Source: Gp6-AA40 sp035492455
GTDB taxonomy: Bacteria > Acidobacteriota > Vicinamibacteria > Vicinamibacterales > UBA2999
Assembly: GCA_035492455.1 (NCBI GenBank)
Contig: DATJJE010000071.1
Location: forward strand, 124,001-188,000
Length of the DNA: 64,000 nt
Direction: 5' to 3'
In this document: in pieces, positions 51,464-58,992 of the stretch
How the letters are laid out: each line of letters starts with the position of its first letter
Position numbering within the stretch: position 1 is the stretch's first letter
Made by a program: the position numbers and the translations under genes
The notes under the pieces: generated by a model
What the model saw: only the letters and a program-made list of their open reading frames with translations
What the model was told of the DNA's origin: nothing
The model's database searches: none

Positions 51464-52249
51464 CTAGCGCCCTTTCAGCGACAGCAGATATGAGACGAGA
51501 TCCGCACGCTCGTCTGCGGTCAGCGTGTTCTGGAACGAGGGCATCGAAGTGGTGGGAACGAGCTCGAACGATCGCAGGTCGCCTTTGAGCAGCGACACGA
51601 GGCGCGACTGCTCATCGATCAACTGAATTGTGTAGGTGTCTTCATTGACGCGGCGGCCGCGAATCGTGCGCCCGTCTTTCGTCACCACGCGCACCGAGCG
51701 ATTGGCGGGCAGAATCGCCTGCGCCGGCTCGACGAGCGCTCGCAGCAGCGAGGCAGGCGTGCGCACGGTGCCGATCTCGGTCAGATCCGTCGCCGAATAC
51801 GCGCCGCGCCCGTTGACCCGATGGCACGAGGTGCAGCCGCCCTTGCCGTCGAAGATCGTCGCGCCTCGCGCGGCGTCGCCGATCTTCACCCCGTCGGTGG
51901 TCGCGTCGAAGTTCGATCGGATATAGGCGATGATCGCGCGCGCTTCATCCGTGTGCAGCACCGCAAAGCTCGGCATTCCAGCAGCTGGTCTGCCGCTCGC
52001 CAGCAAGCGCGTGAGATCCTCATCGCTGCGGACCGTCAGGAACTTGTTGGCGCGAAGATCGACGCCGTTGATCTGATCGCCATTCGTACCGTGACAGACG
52101 GAGCATTGAGCCCCGTACAGGCGTGCGCCTGTCTCGATGACGAAGTGATCGGATGCGGTTTGTTGATTCTGCGGTGCGTTCTGCGCCGAGAGGGCGGCAA
52201 CGAGCGTAAAGGACGCGGCCGCCCCGAGTAGAGGACGGAGTCCAAGCAT
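51464..52249 (-). CDS. Diheme cytochrome c with C-terminal heme-binding-type domain
   Basis: 261 residues. After a signal peptide (ending ALSAQ) come two class I-like cytochrome domains: CSVCHG with the axial Met region AAGMPSF, and CTSCHR with the late STSMPSF-like TTSMPSF. Between heme 2 and its Met lies an inserted strand-rich region (VVTKDGRTIRGRRVNEDTYT) like that of Planctomycetes/Verrucomicrobia heme-binding domains. It should accept electrons from the PQQ dehydrogenase that follows directly. The ATG at 52249 starts the signal peptide. Confidence 0.88.
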   Translation of the reverse strand: MLGLRPLLGAAASFTLVAALSAQNAPQNQQTASDHFVIETGARLYGAQCSVCHGTNGDQINGVDLRANKFLTVRSDEDLTRLLASGRPAAGMPSFAVLHTDEARAIIAYIRSNFDATTDGVKIGDAARGATIFDGKGGCTSCHRVNGRGAYSATDLTEIGTVRTPASLLRALVEPAQAILPANRSVRVVTKDGRTIRGRRVNEDTYTIQLIDEQSRLVSLLKGDLRSFELVPTTSMPSFQNTLTADERADLVSYLLSLKGR

Positions 52250-52266
52250 GGTGCTCGCCTTGTACT

Positions 52267-53523
52267 CTAGGATTTGACCGTTTGTCGAGAGGGATAGTGC
52301 GTGGCGACGTAGTTGTCCACGAGCTCCCGGAAGCCTTTGGCAAGCTCGTCGTACGTCCCGCGCAGGGTCGTGAAATGCTCGCCGTCGATGAACACAGGAC
52401 AATTTGGTGCTTCGCCCGTGCCCGGCAGGCTGATGCCGATGTTCGCCGCCCTTGATTCGCCAGGCCCATTAACGACGCAGCCCATGACGGCGAGCGTCAG
52501 GGCCTCGACCCCTTCGTAGCGCGCCTTCCATTCGGGCATCTGGCTGCGGATGTAGTCCTGCGTCCGCTCTGCCAGCTCCTGGAATGTCGAGCTCGTCGTG
52601 CGGCCGCAGCCGGGACAGGCCGTGACGCTCGGCGAAAACGTGCGGAGGCCGAGCGCCTGCAGCAGCTCGCACGCCGCATACACCTCTTCGCGCCGATCGC
52701 CGCCCGGACGCGGAGTGAGCGATACACGAATGGTGTCGCCGATGCCGTCGGCGAGGAGGACGCCCATCGCTGATGCGGACCACACGAGACCCTTCGTGCC
52801 CATGCCCGCTTCGGTCAGGCCGAGGTGCAGCGGCTGGTCCGTCTGCCGCGCCAGCTCGCGGTAGATGGCGATGAGATCGCGCGGACGCGAGACCTTGCAC
52901 GAAATGATGATCTGGTCCTTGCGCATCCCGGTCTCAATCGCCAGCTCGGTTGACTGCAGTGCCGAGATCACCATGCACTCGTTGACGATCTCCTCCGACG
53001 ACCGTCCGAGGCGGCGGTCGGTGTTCTCCTGCATCTTTGAGACGACAAGCTCCTGATTGAGCGAGCCGCCGTTGACGCCGATGCGGACCGGTTTGCTGTT
53101 GTCGATCGCAACCTTGCAGATCGTCGCGAACTGCTCGTCGCGCCGGCGGCCGGTGCCGACGTTGCCGGGATTGATGCGGTACTTGTCGAGGGCGCGCGCG
53201 CAATCCGGGTAGCGCGTCAGCAGCAGATGGCCGTTGTAGTGAAAGTCGCCGATGAGCGGCGCTTCGCATCCGGCATCGAGCATGCGCTGCTTGATTTCAG
53301 GCACTGCCGCGGCCGCTTCGGGAATGTTGACGGTGACGCGTACCATTTCCGAGCCGGCTTCCGCGAGTTCGAGACACTGCTTCGCCGTCGCCTCCGCATC
53401 CGACGTATCCGTCATCGTCATCGACTGGACGACGACCGGCGCACCGCCACCGACGAGCATGCGGCCGACTTTGACGCCGACGGTTTTGTGCAGGCGAACG
53501 CTGGAGGCCATTCGATTCATCAT
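52267..53523 (-). CDS. ispG: 4-hydroxy-3-methylbut-2-enyl-diphosphate synthase
   Basis: 418 residues. IspG (GcpE) of the MEP isoprenoid pathway converts MEcPP to HMBPP. The TIM barrel has VGGGAPVVVQSMTMTDTSD, RINPGNVG and GVNGGSLN. The C-terminal Fe-S domain provides CPGCGRT (two Cys) and GCVVNGPGES (third Cys) for the 4Fe-4S cluster. Length is normal for the bacterial type without insertion. GGAACC lies 7 bases before the first of two adjacent ATG codons, and the start overlaps the small upstream gene's stop (ATGA). Confidence 0.96.
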   Translation of the reverse strand: MMNRMASSVRLHKTVGVKVGRMLVGGGAPVVVQSMTMTDTSDAEATAKQCLELAEAGSEMVRVTVNIPEAAAAVPEIKQRMLDAGCEAPLIGDFHYNGHLLLTRYPDCARALDKYRINPGNVGTGRRRDEQFATICKVAIDNSKPVRIGVNGGSLNQELVVSKMQENTDRRLGRSSEEIVNECMVISALQSTELAIETGMRKDQIIISCKVSRPRDLIAIYRELARQTDQPLHLGLTEAGMGTKGLVWSASAMGVLLADGIGDTIRVSLTPRPGGDRREEVYAACELLQALGLRTFSPSVTACPGCGRTTSSTFQELAERTQDYIRSQMPEWKARYEGVEALTLAVMGCVVNGPGESRAANIGISLPGTGEAPNCPVFIDGEHFTTLRGTYDELAKGFRELVDNYVATHYPSRQTVKS

Positions 53524-53732
53524 ACGGGGTTCCAGCCTTCACGTTCCAGCACGCCGCGAATCTCCTCCGCGCGTGCCAGCGCCAACTCCATCGAGCCGTA
53601 GTTCTCGGCCCGATCCATCACGTCGTCGAAGAACCATGTGATGGTCGTGTGCGTATCGCCCGGAAAAATGGTGGCATGCGCGGTGTTTCGTCCGCGCGTC
53701 ATCCGCCACAGGACGGTGGGATCCGTCGTCAC
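53520..53732 (-). CDS. Small protein of unknown function upstream of ispG
   Basis: 70 residues, soluble, opening with a GTG and reading MTTDPTVLWRMTRGRNTAHA, then TTITWFFDDVMDRAENYGSM and a C-terminal helix. It resembles small conserved proteins of unknown function with a beta-beta-alpha layout. It overlaps the ispG start by 4 bases and lies 10 bases after the permease, so it is a member of the permease-ispG-cytochrome run. No role in isoprenoid synthesis can be claimed. Confidence 0.6.
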   Translation of the reverse strand: MTTDPTVLWRMTRGRNTAHATIFPGDTHTTITWFFDDVMDRAENYGSMELALARAEEIRGVLEREGWNPV

Positions 53733-53742
53733 CTCGGAAATC

Positions 53743-55011
53743 TTATCGAAGAAAGAGCAACACGGCGGAGAGGGCCGCCAGCAGCCACAATGCGACGGGC
53801 ACTTCTCGCGCGCGGCCGACGCAGGCGTAGAGCAGCGCCTGCAGGATGAACCCGCAGAGGATCCCCTGCGTGATGGAAAACGTCAGCGGGATCAGCACCA
53901 GGGTGACAAAGGCCGGCAGCGCATCTTCGATGGCCGAGAAATTGATCTGCGCGACCATCTGAAACATCGCGACGCCGACCAGTACGAGCACCGGAGCCGT
54001 CGCGTACGCCGGCACGGCCGCGGCAAGCGGTGCAATGAAAAGACAGGGCAGGAAGCACAGTGCCGTCACAACCGATGTCATCCCCGTCCGCCCGCCCATG
54101 CGGATGCCGGCGATGCTCTCGACGTACGCCGTCCCGGACGAAGTGCCTGCGAGGCCCGCCACGAACGTCGCGAAGGCATCGACGATCAACCCGCGGCGCA
54201 GGTTGAGCGGCCGGCCGTCCGGTTCGGTCAGACCGGCGGCGGTCGCGACGCCGATGAACGTGGAGAGTGAATCGAACAGGTCAGTGAAGAGAATGGAGAC
54301 GATTGGCGCGAGCAGGCTGGGTCGCAGCGCGCCGGAGATATCCAGCTTGAGCATCACGGAGGAGAAGTCAGGCAGGCTGAGGATCCGGTCGGGCGCCGTC
54401 GCCAGACCGAACGCCCACGCAATCGCCGTCACCGCGAGGATTGCGGTGAGGAATGCGAGCGGGCTGCCGCGGCGCATGAGCACGACTGCGATCACCACGC
54501 CGCCGAGCAGCAGCGCCGCGCGCGCGTCGATCACGCCAAGGCGCACCATCGTGGATGGATCCGGTTCGACGAGTCCCGCGTTGCGCAATCCAATAAACGT
54601 GAGGAGCAGGCCGATACCTGCAGCCGTGGCCAACCGCAAGCTCGCCGGGATTGCCGTGGCGATGCGCTCGCGCAGCGGCGTCGCTGAAATCAGCAGGAAC
54701 AGAACGCCCGCCCAGAACACGATGCCGAGTGCGGTCGGCCACGGCACCTTGTCCTGCAGGATGATCGTGTAGGCGAAAAAGGCGTTGAGTCCCATGCCGG
54801 GCGCGACGGCGAAGGGAAGCCGCGCGTAGACACCCATCATCAGGGTCATCGTGCACGCGACGAGGACCGTTGCCGTCAGCACACCGGCGAAGGGCATGCC
54901 CGTGCCGCTGGTCGAAAGGATGGCGGGATTGACGACCACGATGTACGACATCGTGAGGAACGTCGTCACTCCGCCGACTACCTCGCGGTTCACGCCGTTC
55001 AAGGGGTTCAT
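53743..55011 (-). CDS. AzgA/PbuG-type purine (adenine/guanine) permease
   Basis: 422 residues with about 13 membrane helices. The AzgA branch of NCS2 is indicated by GGVTTFLTMSYIVVVNPAIL at the N-terminus, APGMGLNAFFAYTI, LFTDLFDSLSTFIGVA (the DxFDxxGT-like motif) and GTSSGTAYVESIAGI. It imports adenine, guanine or hypoxanthine with protons. The ATG at 55011 begins at the conserved NPLNGVNREVVGG; a longer frame to 55050 would read through a word tract. No purine riboswitch is visible upstream. Confidence 0.9.
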   Translation of the reverse strand: MNPLNGVNREVVGGVTTFLTMSYIVVVNPAILSTSGTGMPFAGVLTATVLVACTMTLMMGVYARLPFAVAPGMGLNAFFAYTIILQDKVPWPTALGIVFWAGVLFLLISATPLRERIATAIPASLRLATAAGIGLLLTFIGLRNAGLVEPDPSTMVRLGVIDARAALLLGGVVIAVVLMRRGSPLAFLTAILAVTAIAWAFGLATAPDRILSLPDFSSVMLKLDISGALRPSLLAPIVSILFTDLFDSLSTFIGVATAAGLTEPDGRPLNLRRGLIVDAFATFVAGLAGTSSGTAYVESIAGIRMGGRTGMTSVVTALCFLPCLFIAPLAAAVPAYATAPVLVLVGVAMFQMVAQINFSAIEDALPAFVTLVLIPLTFSITQGILCGFILQALLYACVGRAREVPVALWLLAALSAVLLFLR

Positions 55012-55076
55012 CCGGTACAAAAGGGTTCTATTGGAACCCAATGCACCCATTGAACCTAGTGAACCCTTTGCACCTA
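54997..55076 (+). repeat. Word tract (AAGGGTTC / GAACCCTT), partly inverted
   Basis: The left side holds CAAGGGGTTCATCC and AAAAGGGTTC; the right side repeats GGAACCCAATGCACCC, ATTGAACCTAGTGAACCC and TTTGCACC. The halves are complementary at the word level. It covers the upstream region of the permease and runs into the last codon of the RHH-like gene. Confidence 0.65.
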
Positions 55077-55418
55077 AACGCGGTAGCGGCCGAGACGCGC
55101 GGTGAGGATGGCTTTCAGATCCGCTTCGGACCGTGTGCCGGTCAAATCGAGATCCGATTCACTGAGCGCATCGATCAGCGCACGGATGACATGCGCCCGA
55201 CTGATGGCCACGCCGCTGGCGGCGCGGATGTCGGCGCCCAGCCGATCGAGGAAAACGATCTGCCGGTCGAACAGGACGACCGTGACCTTGGTCCAGTGCT
55301 CGGTATGGGAAGGACGCCGTCCGCGTTTCTTCGGCTTCTCAGCGTTCGCGGTTTCCAGCGGAACGAAGATCTCCTCGCCACTCTTGCCGATTCGTTTGCC
55401 CGTCAGTCGCGTTGCCAT
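55074..55418 (-). CDS. Ribbon-helix-helix-like protein next to ParA-like gene
   Basis: 114 residues. A basic linker (KPKKRGRRPS, AT-hook-like) precedes a strand (TKVTVVLFDRQIVFLDRLG) and two helices (ISRAHVIRALIDALSES), a layout like RHH DNA-binding proteins. In many partition or ParA-like loci a small DNA-binding protein of this kind works with the ATPase. It lies 127 bases downstream of the ParA-like gene on the same strand. The ATG at 55418 is preferred (GGGGA 11 bases upstream); an ATG at 55469 would also be in frame. Confidence 0.55.
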   Translation of the reverse strand: MATRLTGKRIGKSGEEIFVPLETANAEKPKKRGRRPSHTEHWTKVTVVLFDRQIVFLDRLGADIRAASGVAISRAHVIRALIDALSESDLDLTGTRSEADLKAILTARLGRYRV

Positions 55419-55465
55419 TGTCAGATTCGTCCCCACGCGCCAGAAACGCCGACGAGGATGCCCTT

Positions 55466-55486
55466 CCATTATTACGTAAGTAAGTT
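55466..55486. promoter_or_regulatory. Candidate operator TTACGTAA with repeated half-sites
   Basis: ATTATTACGTAAGTAAGT contains the palindrome TTACGTAA at 55472-55479 and a further GTAAG half-site directly after it. It is markedly AT-rich in a GC-rich region and lies upstream of the RHH-like gene. RHH proteins often bind such short spaced repeats, so autoregulation is plausible. Confidence 0.4.
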
Positions 55487-55545
55487 CGAAGGTGCAGCGA
55501 AAGCGCGACCAATCCTAAAACAGCCCGCTTAACGCACGCAAGAGG

Positions 55546-56331
55546 CTAGCGTCCGCGAATCAATCTATTACGGCGCTCGACGCGCTCCAGCAGCTCCGTC
55601 GTCAGCCGTTCGTACGCGCGGACCGCGCGCGACCGCGCATACAGCATGAGCGGAATCCCGTGCGATGGCGCCTCAGACACGCGCGGATCCTGCGGGATCT
55701 CGGTACGAAAGACGCCGCGCCGGTTGTGCACGCGGATGATATCGACGATCTCGCGCGTCGCCTCGTGGCGATAATCAACCATCGTCAGCAGGATGCCGCA
55801 GATGCGGGCTATGCCGGTGCGCCCCGCGCCGCGGTCGCGGTACCAGCGCAAAAAGTGTGCAAGCGATTCGAGCGACAGGTAATCGGCGCGGATGGGAATG
55901 ATGAGCTGCTGCGCAAGCGCCGGAACGCTGAGCGACAGCACCGTGAAACTGCTCGGCGCATCGATCACCACGTCATCGACGGTCGCCGCAAGGGGGCGGA
56001 TGCAGTCCGCCAGGCGGCGCTCGGGCTGACGCGCGTTGCGCAGCGCCGCGTCAATGCCCGCGAGGGACGAAGAACCAGGTACGAGTTGCAGGTTCGGAAT
56101 GCCGGGGATCTTTCGCAGGGCGTCGCTTGGCCGGCGCTCGTTGATCAACAGCTCGAACACCGACGGATGGTTGTCCCCGTGCCGGACGCCGACGGAGATC
56201 GACGCGCCCATGTCCGGCTGCAGATCGACCAGTAGTACCGACCGCCCTCTGCGCGCGAGCTCGGTCGCGACGTTCACGGCGGTTGTCGTCTTGCCGCACC
56301 CGCCGTTGGGATTGTAGATGCCGAGAATCAT
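55546..56331 (-). CDS. ParA/Soj-like ATPase with altered Walker A
   Basis: 261 residues of the MinD/ParA family: IYNPNGGCGKTTTAVNVATE at the N-terminus, LLVDLQPDMGASIS (A'), DDVVIDAPSS (Walker B-like) and a late VSEAPSHGIPL typical of ParA. The Walker A keeps GKT but has Asn where the family's signature first Lys (KGGxGKT) normally sits, so the dimer-dependent ATPase cycle may be changed. A possible -10 TATAAT lies at 56369-56374 inside the sortase frame. The gene overlaps the sortase frame by 281 bases. Confidence 0.85.
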   Translation of the reverse strand: MILGIYNPNGGCGKTTTAVNVATELARRGRSVLLVDLQPDMGASISVGVRHGDNHPSVFELLINERRPSDALRKIPGIPNLQLVPGSSSLAGIDAALRNARQPERRLADCIRPLAATVDDVVIDAPSSFTVLSLSVPALAQQLIIPIRADYLSLESLAHFLRWYRDRGAGRTGIARICGILLTMVDYRHEATREIVDIIRVHNRRGVFRTEIPQDPRVSEAPSHGIPLMLYARSRAVRAYERLTTELLERVERRNRLIRGR

Positions 56332-57082
56332 CGACGACTTTGGACTGGCGTTGAGGATTTAATTCCGCATTATAGGAAACGGGACGCGCAAATCCGGTTG
56401 CAACCGCATTGGCAGGTCCAGTCTGGGCCTTGAGCGCGGCGCGCACGATGAAGCGCTGCGGCGCCGAGCCGATGTACGAGAACGGATAACACGTCACGAG
56501 CGTCAACGCCGGATAATCGGTCGGATCGAGCACCCACACGTCCTTTGGCTGGACGATGCTGGTGCGCTGCACGAAGTAGTGGAAGACGCCGTCAGGCGTC
56601 GTCACTCGGATCTCGTCATCCGGATTGATGTCGCGCAGCTTGCGGAAGAACGTATCGCGATGGCCGGCCAGTCCAACGTTGCCGATTTCACCGGGCAGCG
56701 CGGTGCCCGGAATGTAGCCGACAGCAAGCCGCAACGTACGCGCGTCGCTTCCCGCGCGAACGACGGAGGAGACGCCGAGGCGCGGAATCTCGATGCGCCC
56801 CACGGTTGAGCCCGGCGCCGGCGGCGGTCGGCGTGCCGCCGGTGCGGATGGCGCCGCCTCTTGTGGCGCACTCTGAAGAATCGCGTCCAGCTGTTCGTCT
56901 TCGAACGATTGATAGAGGCGTGCTTCTGCGTAGCTGTAGACGAAATAGCCGAGACACAGCACGCCGATGACGACGAGCAGGCGCTCAATCCACCGGCGCA
57001 TACGCGGAGGTCGGCGACCTTCGACGAACGGGCCGTCGAAATGTTCCGTCAGTCCGAGGCTAGTCCGACTCCATGTACTCAT
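56051..57082 (-). CDS. Class D sortase
   Basis: 343 residues as read. A cytoplasmic N-terminal segment is followed by a membrane helix (about 34-50), a Pro/Ala linker and a sortase barrel with the complete catalytic set: H141 (GLAGHRDTFF), C198 (LTLVTCYPF) and R210 (GSAPQRFIVRA). TLVTCYPF is typical of class D. It should cleave an LPxTA/G signal and transfer the protein to an amine. The domain ends near residue 215; the remaining about 125 residues overlap parA out of frame and look non-coding, so the true stop may be lost. The start overlaps the VWA gene by 23 bases. Confidence 0.88.
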   Translation of the reverse strand: MSTWSRTSLGLTEHFDGPFVEGRRPPRMRRWIERLLVVIGVLCLGYFVYSYAEARLYQSFEDEQLDAILQSAPQEAAPSAPAARRPPPAPGSTVGRIEIPRLGVSSVVRAGSDARTLRLAVGYIPGTALPGEIGNVGLAGHRDTFFRKLRDINPDDEIRVTTPDGVFHYFVQRTSIVQPKDVWVLDPTDYPALTLVTCYPFSYIGSAPQRFIVRAALKAQTGPANAVATGFARPVSYNAELNPQRQSKVVDDSRHLQSQRRVRQDDNRRERRDRARAQRAVGTTGRSAAGHGRVDLRRRPARGQPSVGVRAVDQRAPAKRRPAKDPRHSEPATRTWFFVPRGH

Positions 57083-57971
57083 TGCGGACCCTGACGGACA
57101 GATCGCTGCGGCCGGGCGCGCGGACAAGCACCTTCACTTTGTGCGTCTGACCGCGCAGATGATGCTCTGACGGCGGCGCATAGCCGATGCTGTAGCCGCG
57201 CCGGATGTTTCCGGCGATTTCCTCGAAATCCTCCACGACCTCGCGTCGGTTCTTCGGAAAATACGCGACGCCTCCCGAGAGCTTCGCCAACCGCCGCAGC
57301 ACGCCCTTGTCGCCTTCACCCGCTGCAAACACATCGGGGTCGACGACCGTGTAGATGATCGCGCTGCTCATCGCGACGTGATCGAGCATGTCTTTCTCGG
57401 TGTGGCGGCTGGCATTGTCGCCGCCGTCGCTGAGAACGACGAGCACGTGTTTCTGATAGGTGCCGCGATCGAGGTGATTCAGAGCCTCGATGATGGCGTC
57501 GTACAGCGCTGTCTTGCCGCCCGCGGGATACCGTGCGAGGGACGCTTCCAGCTGCAGCCGATTTGTCGTGAATTGAATACTTTCGGGCAGGCCGCGGCGG
57601 ACATTCTCGTTGAACACGATGGCGAACATCTCGTCCTCTGGATGGCTGGACGCCGCAAACGCTTGCGTGCCCGCCCGCACGACCTCGCGCTCGGTCAACA
57701 TGCTCGTGCTGTTATCGATGACCAGGCCGACGGTCACCGGCACGTCGCCGGCGTTGAAGAACGAAATGTCCTGCGGCTTGTCGTCCTCGAAAACGGTGAA
57801 TGCGCTTTGTGGGAGATTGGGTACCGCGTCGCTCTTGCCGTTGAAGACGTTCACGTGCAGAACGACGAGCTCTGCCCCCGCCTTGAAGACCTGCTCCTCC
57901 TGCTGCGCCGCGGAAACGACGAATGGAAGCGCGGCGCCGACCACCGCAATTGACAATCTCCGCAGCCGCAT
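57060..57971 (-). CDS. Exported VWA-domain protein (Acidobacteria type)
   Basis: 303 residues. A signal peptide (ending VVSAAQ) is followed by a short beta-domain (VFKAGAELVVLHVNVFNGK, AFTVFEDDKPQDISFF) and a VWA domain with an intact MIDAS, DNSTS (86-90), the Thr region GGKTALYDAI and the Asp in VLSDGGDN. This order matches the VWFA-related family seen in Acidobacteria. It probably binds a protein ligand through a metal ion outside the cell. It overlaps the sortase gene and follows the LPKTA-protein gene, which suggests a joint surface function. Confidence 0.9.
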   Translation of the reverse strand: MRLRRLSIAVVGAALPFVVSAAQQEEQVFKAGAELVVLHVNVFNGKSDAVPNLPQSAFTVFEDDKPQDISFFNAGDVPVTVGLVIDNSTSMLTEREVVRAGTQAFAASSHPEDEMFAIVFNENVRRGLPESIQFTTNRLQLEASLARYPAGGKTALYDAIIEALNHLDRGTYQKHVLVVLSDGGDNASRHTEKDMLDHVAMSSAIIYTVVDPDVFAAGEGDKGVLRRLAKLSGGVAYFPKNRREVVEDFEEIAGNIRRGYSIGYAPPSEHHLRGQTHKVKVLVRAPGRSDLSVRVRNEYMESD

Positions 57972-57989
57972 CTCGCCCCCGTAGTATGT

Positions 57990-58015
57990 CGGGGCGGGTC
58001 CTCAGACCCGCCCCG
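57990..58015 (-). terminator. Perfect hairpin CGGGGCGGGTC-loop-GACCCGCCCCG
   Basis: An 11-base perfect stem with a 4-base loop (CTCA) lies between the LPKTA-protein gene and the VWA gene, preceded by GTAGTATGT. No T-run follows on the minus strand. It may weaken read-through between the two genes. Its layout (GTAG, GC-rich stem, 4-base loop) resembles the hairpin at 14357-14378. Confidence 0.55.
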
Positions 58016-58039
58016 GACCGGATCGAATCAACGATACGA

Positions 58040-58900
58040 CTAGTTCGCGTTGCGCGCCAGGCGCAGCCCGAAACCGGCCACCAGCGAAAGCAGGCCGAAC
58101 AGGCCGATCACCGGAAGCGGGCTGGCAGTCTTCGGCAGCTCGGCCGACGCCTGCTGACGCGGCGCCGCATTCTGGTTCTGGTCGTAACCCGACGTGCCGG
58201 TCGCACGCGGCGTCTCGTTCTTATTCGCCGAGGCACTCTGATTCGAGTACGCAGGTGGACCCGATGCCGGCGAGTTGTTCACATCCGCCTGGCTGTTCAG
58301 GCTGGCCGTGGACGACCCCGTCGGCTCGGAGGTCTTCGCGGAGTTGTCAGTGTTATTCGACGCGCTGGCGTTGGCGTCGTACTGGCCCTCCGTGCCGTTT
58401 GGCTCAACGCGGAATACGTGCGCTTCGCCACCCTTCGCTGCGTCGGTATCGGTAGCGAGAACCGATTCATGCGTCGCCGCAGCGATCTTCAACGCCTGAT
58501 CCTTGGGGTAAATGAATTCCTTGCCCGTCAGATCGGTGGGGTAGAAGAAGAAGTGAATTGCCGGCGTCATGCCTTCAGGCATCTCGCGGAACATCACCAC
58601 GGGCTTGCCATCGGCGCGCGACTGCTCTTCGGTCGTCCGGTTGGCCGGCACGAAGAACCACTGACCGATGATGTGCTTTTCCTCGCCGTCGAACACCTGC
58701 ATCACGTTGTGCAGCGCGGTGTCGGCGAGACGGAAGACGTACTTGCCCGCCGGCAGCGTCACGCCCGGCATCTGCACGGGCCCGCTGAAGGTGAGGTACG
58801 TCCGCTGGTTGACGTTTGAATCCTGCGCGGAGGCGGTGCTCGCCGCCGTCAGGAATGCCGCCGTGAAGACTGCGGCTGCGATCGAAGTGAACCGTTTCAT
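58040..58900 (-). CDS. Exported protein with LPKTA sortase-type anchor
   Basis: 286 residues. A signal peptide (ending ASAQ) precedes a beta-rich domain (RTYLTFSGPVQMPGVTLPAG, YVFRLADTALHNVMQVFD, KPVVMFREMPEGMTPAIHF) paralogous to the protein at 45157-45708. An Asn/Ser/Thr/Gln-rich linker of about 95 residues follows, then LPKTA (255-259), a hydrophobic helix (VIGLFGLLSLVAGFG) and a basic end (RLARNAN). This is the full layout of a sortase substrate. Class D sortases such as Bacillus anthracis SrtC prefer LPNTA, close to LPKTA. GGAGGACAGG gives the ribosome site. Confidence 0.88.
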   Translation of the reverse strand: MKRFTSIAAAVFTAAFLTAASTASAQDSNVNQRTYLTFSGPVQMPGVTLPAGKYVFRLADTALHNVMQVFDGEEKHIIGQWFFVPANRTTEEQSRADGKPVVMFREMPEGMTPAIHFFFYPTDLTGKEFIYPKDQALKIAAATHESVLATDTDAAKGGEAHVFRVEPNGTEGQYDANASASNNTDNSAKTSEPTGSSTASLNSQADVNNSPASGPPAYSNQSASANKNETPRATGTSGYDQNQNAAPRQQASAELPKTASPLPVIGLFGLLSLVAGFGLRLARNAN

Positions 58901-58992
58901 CCTGTCCTCCTGCTTCGCGTCAATTCCTGATGCGCTAAATTGCATCTTGTATGCCCCGTCGACCCCGTCCGTATCGCGAGTGCCTCTGCTGA

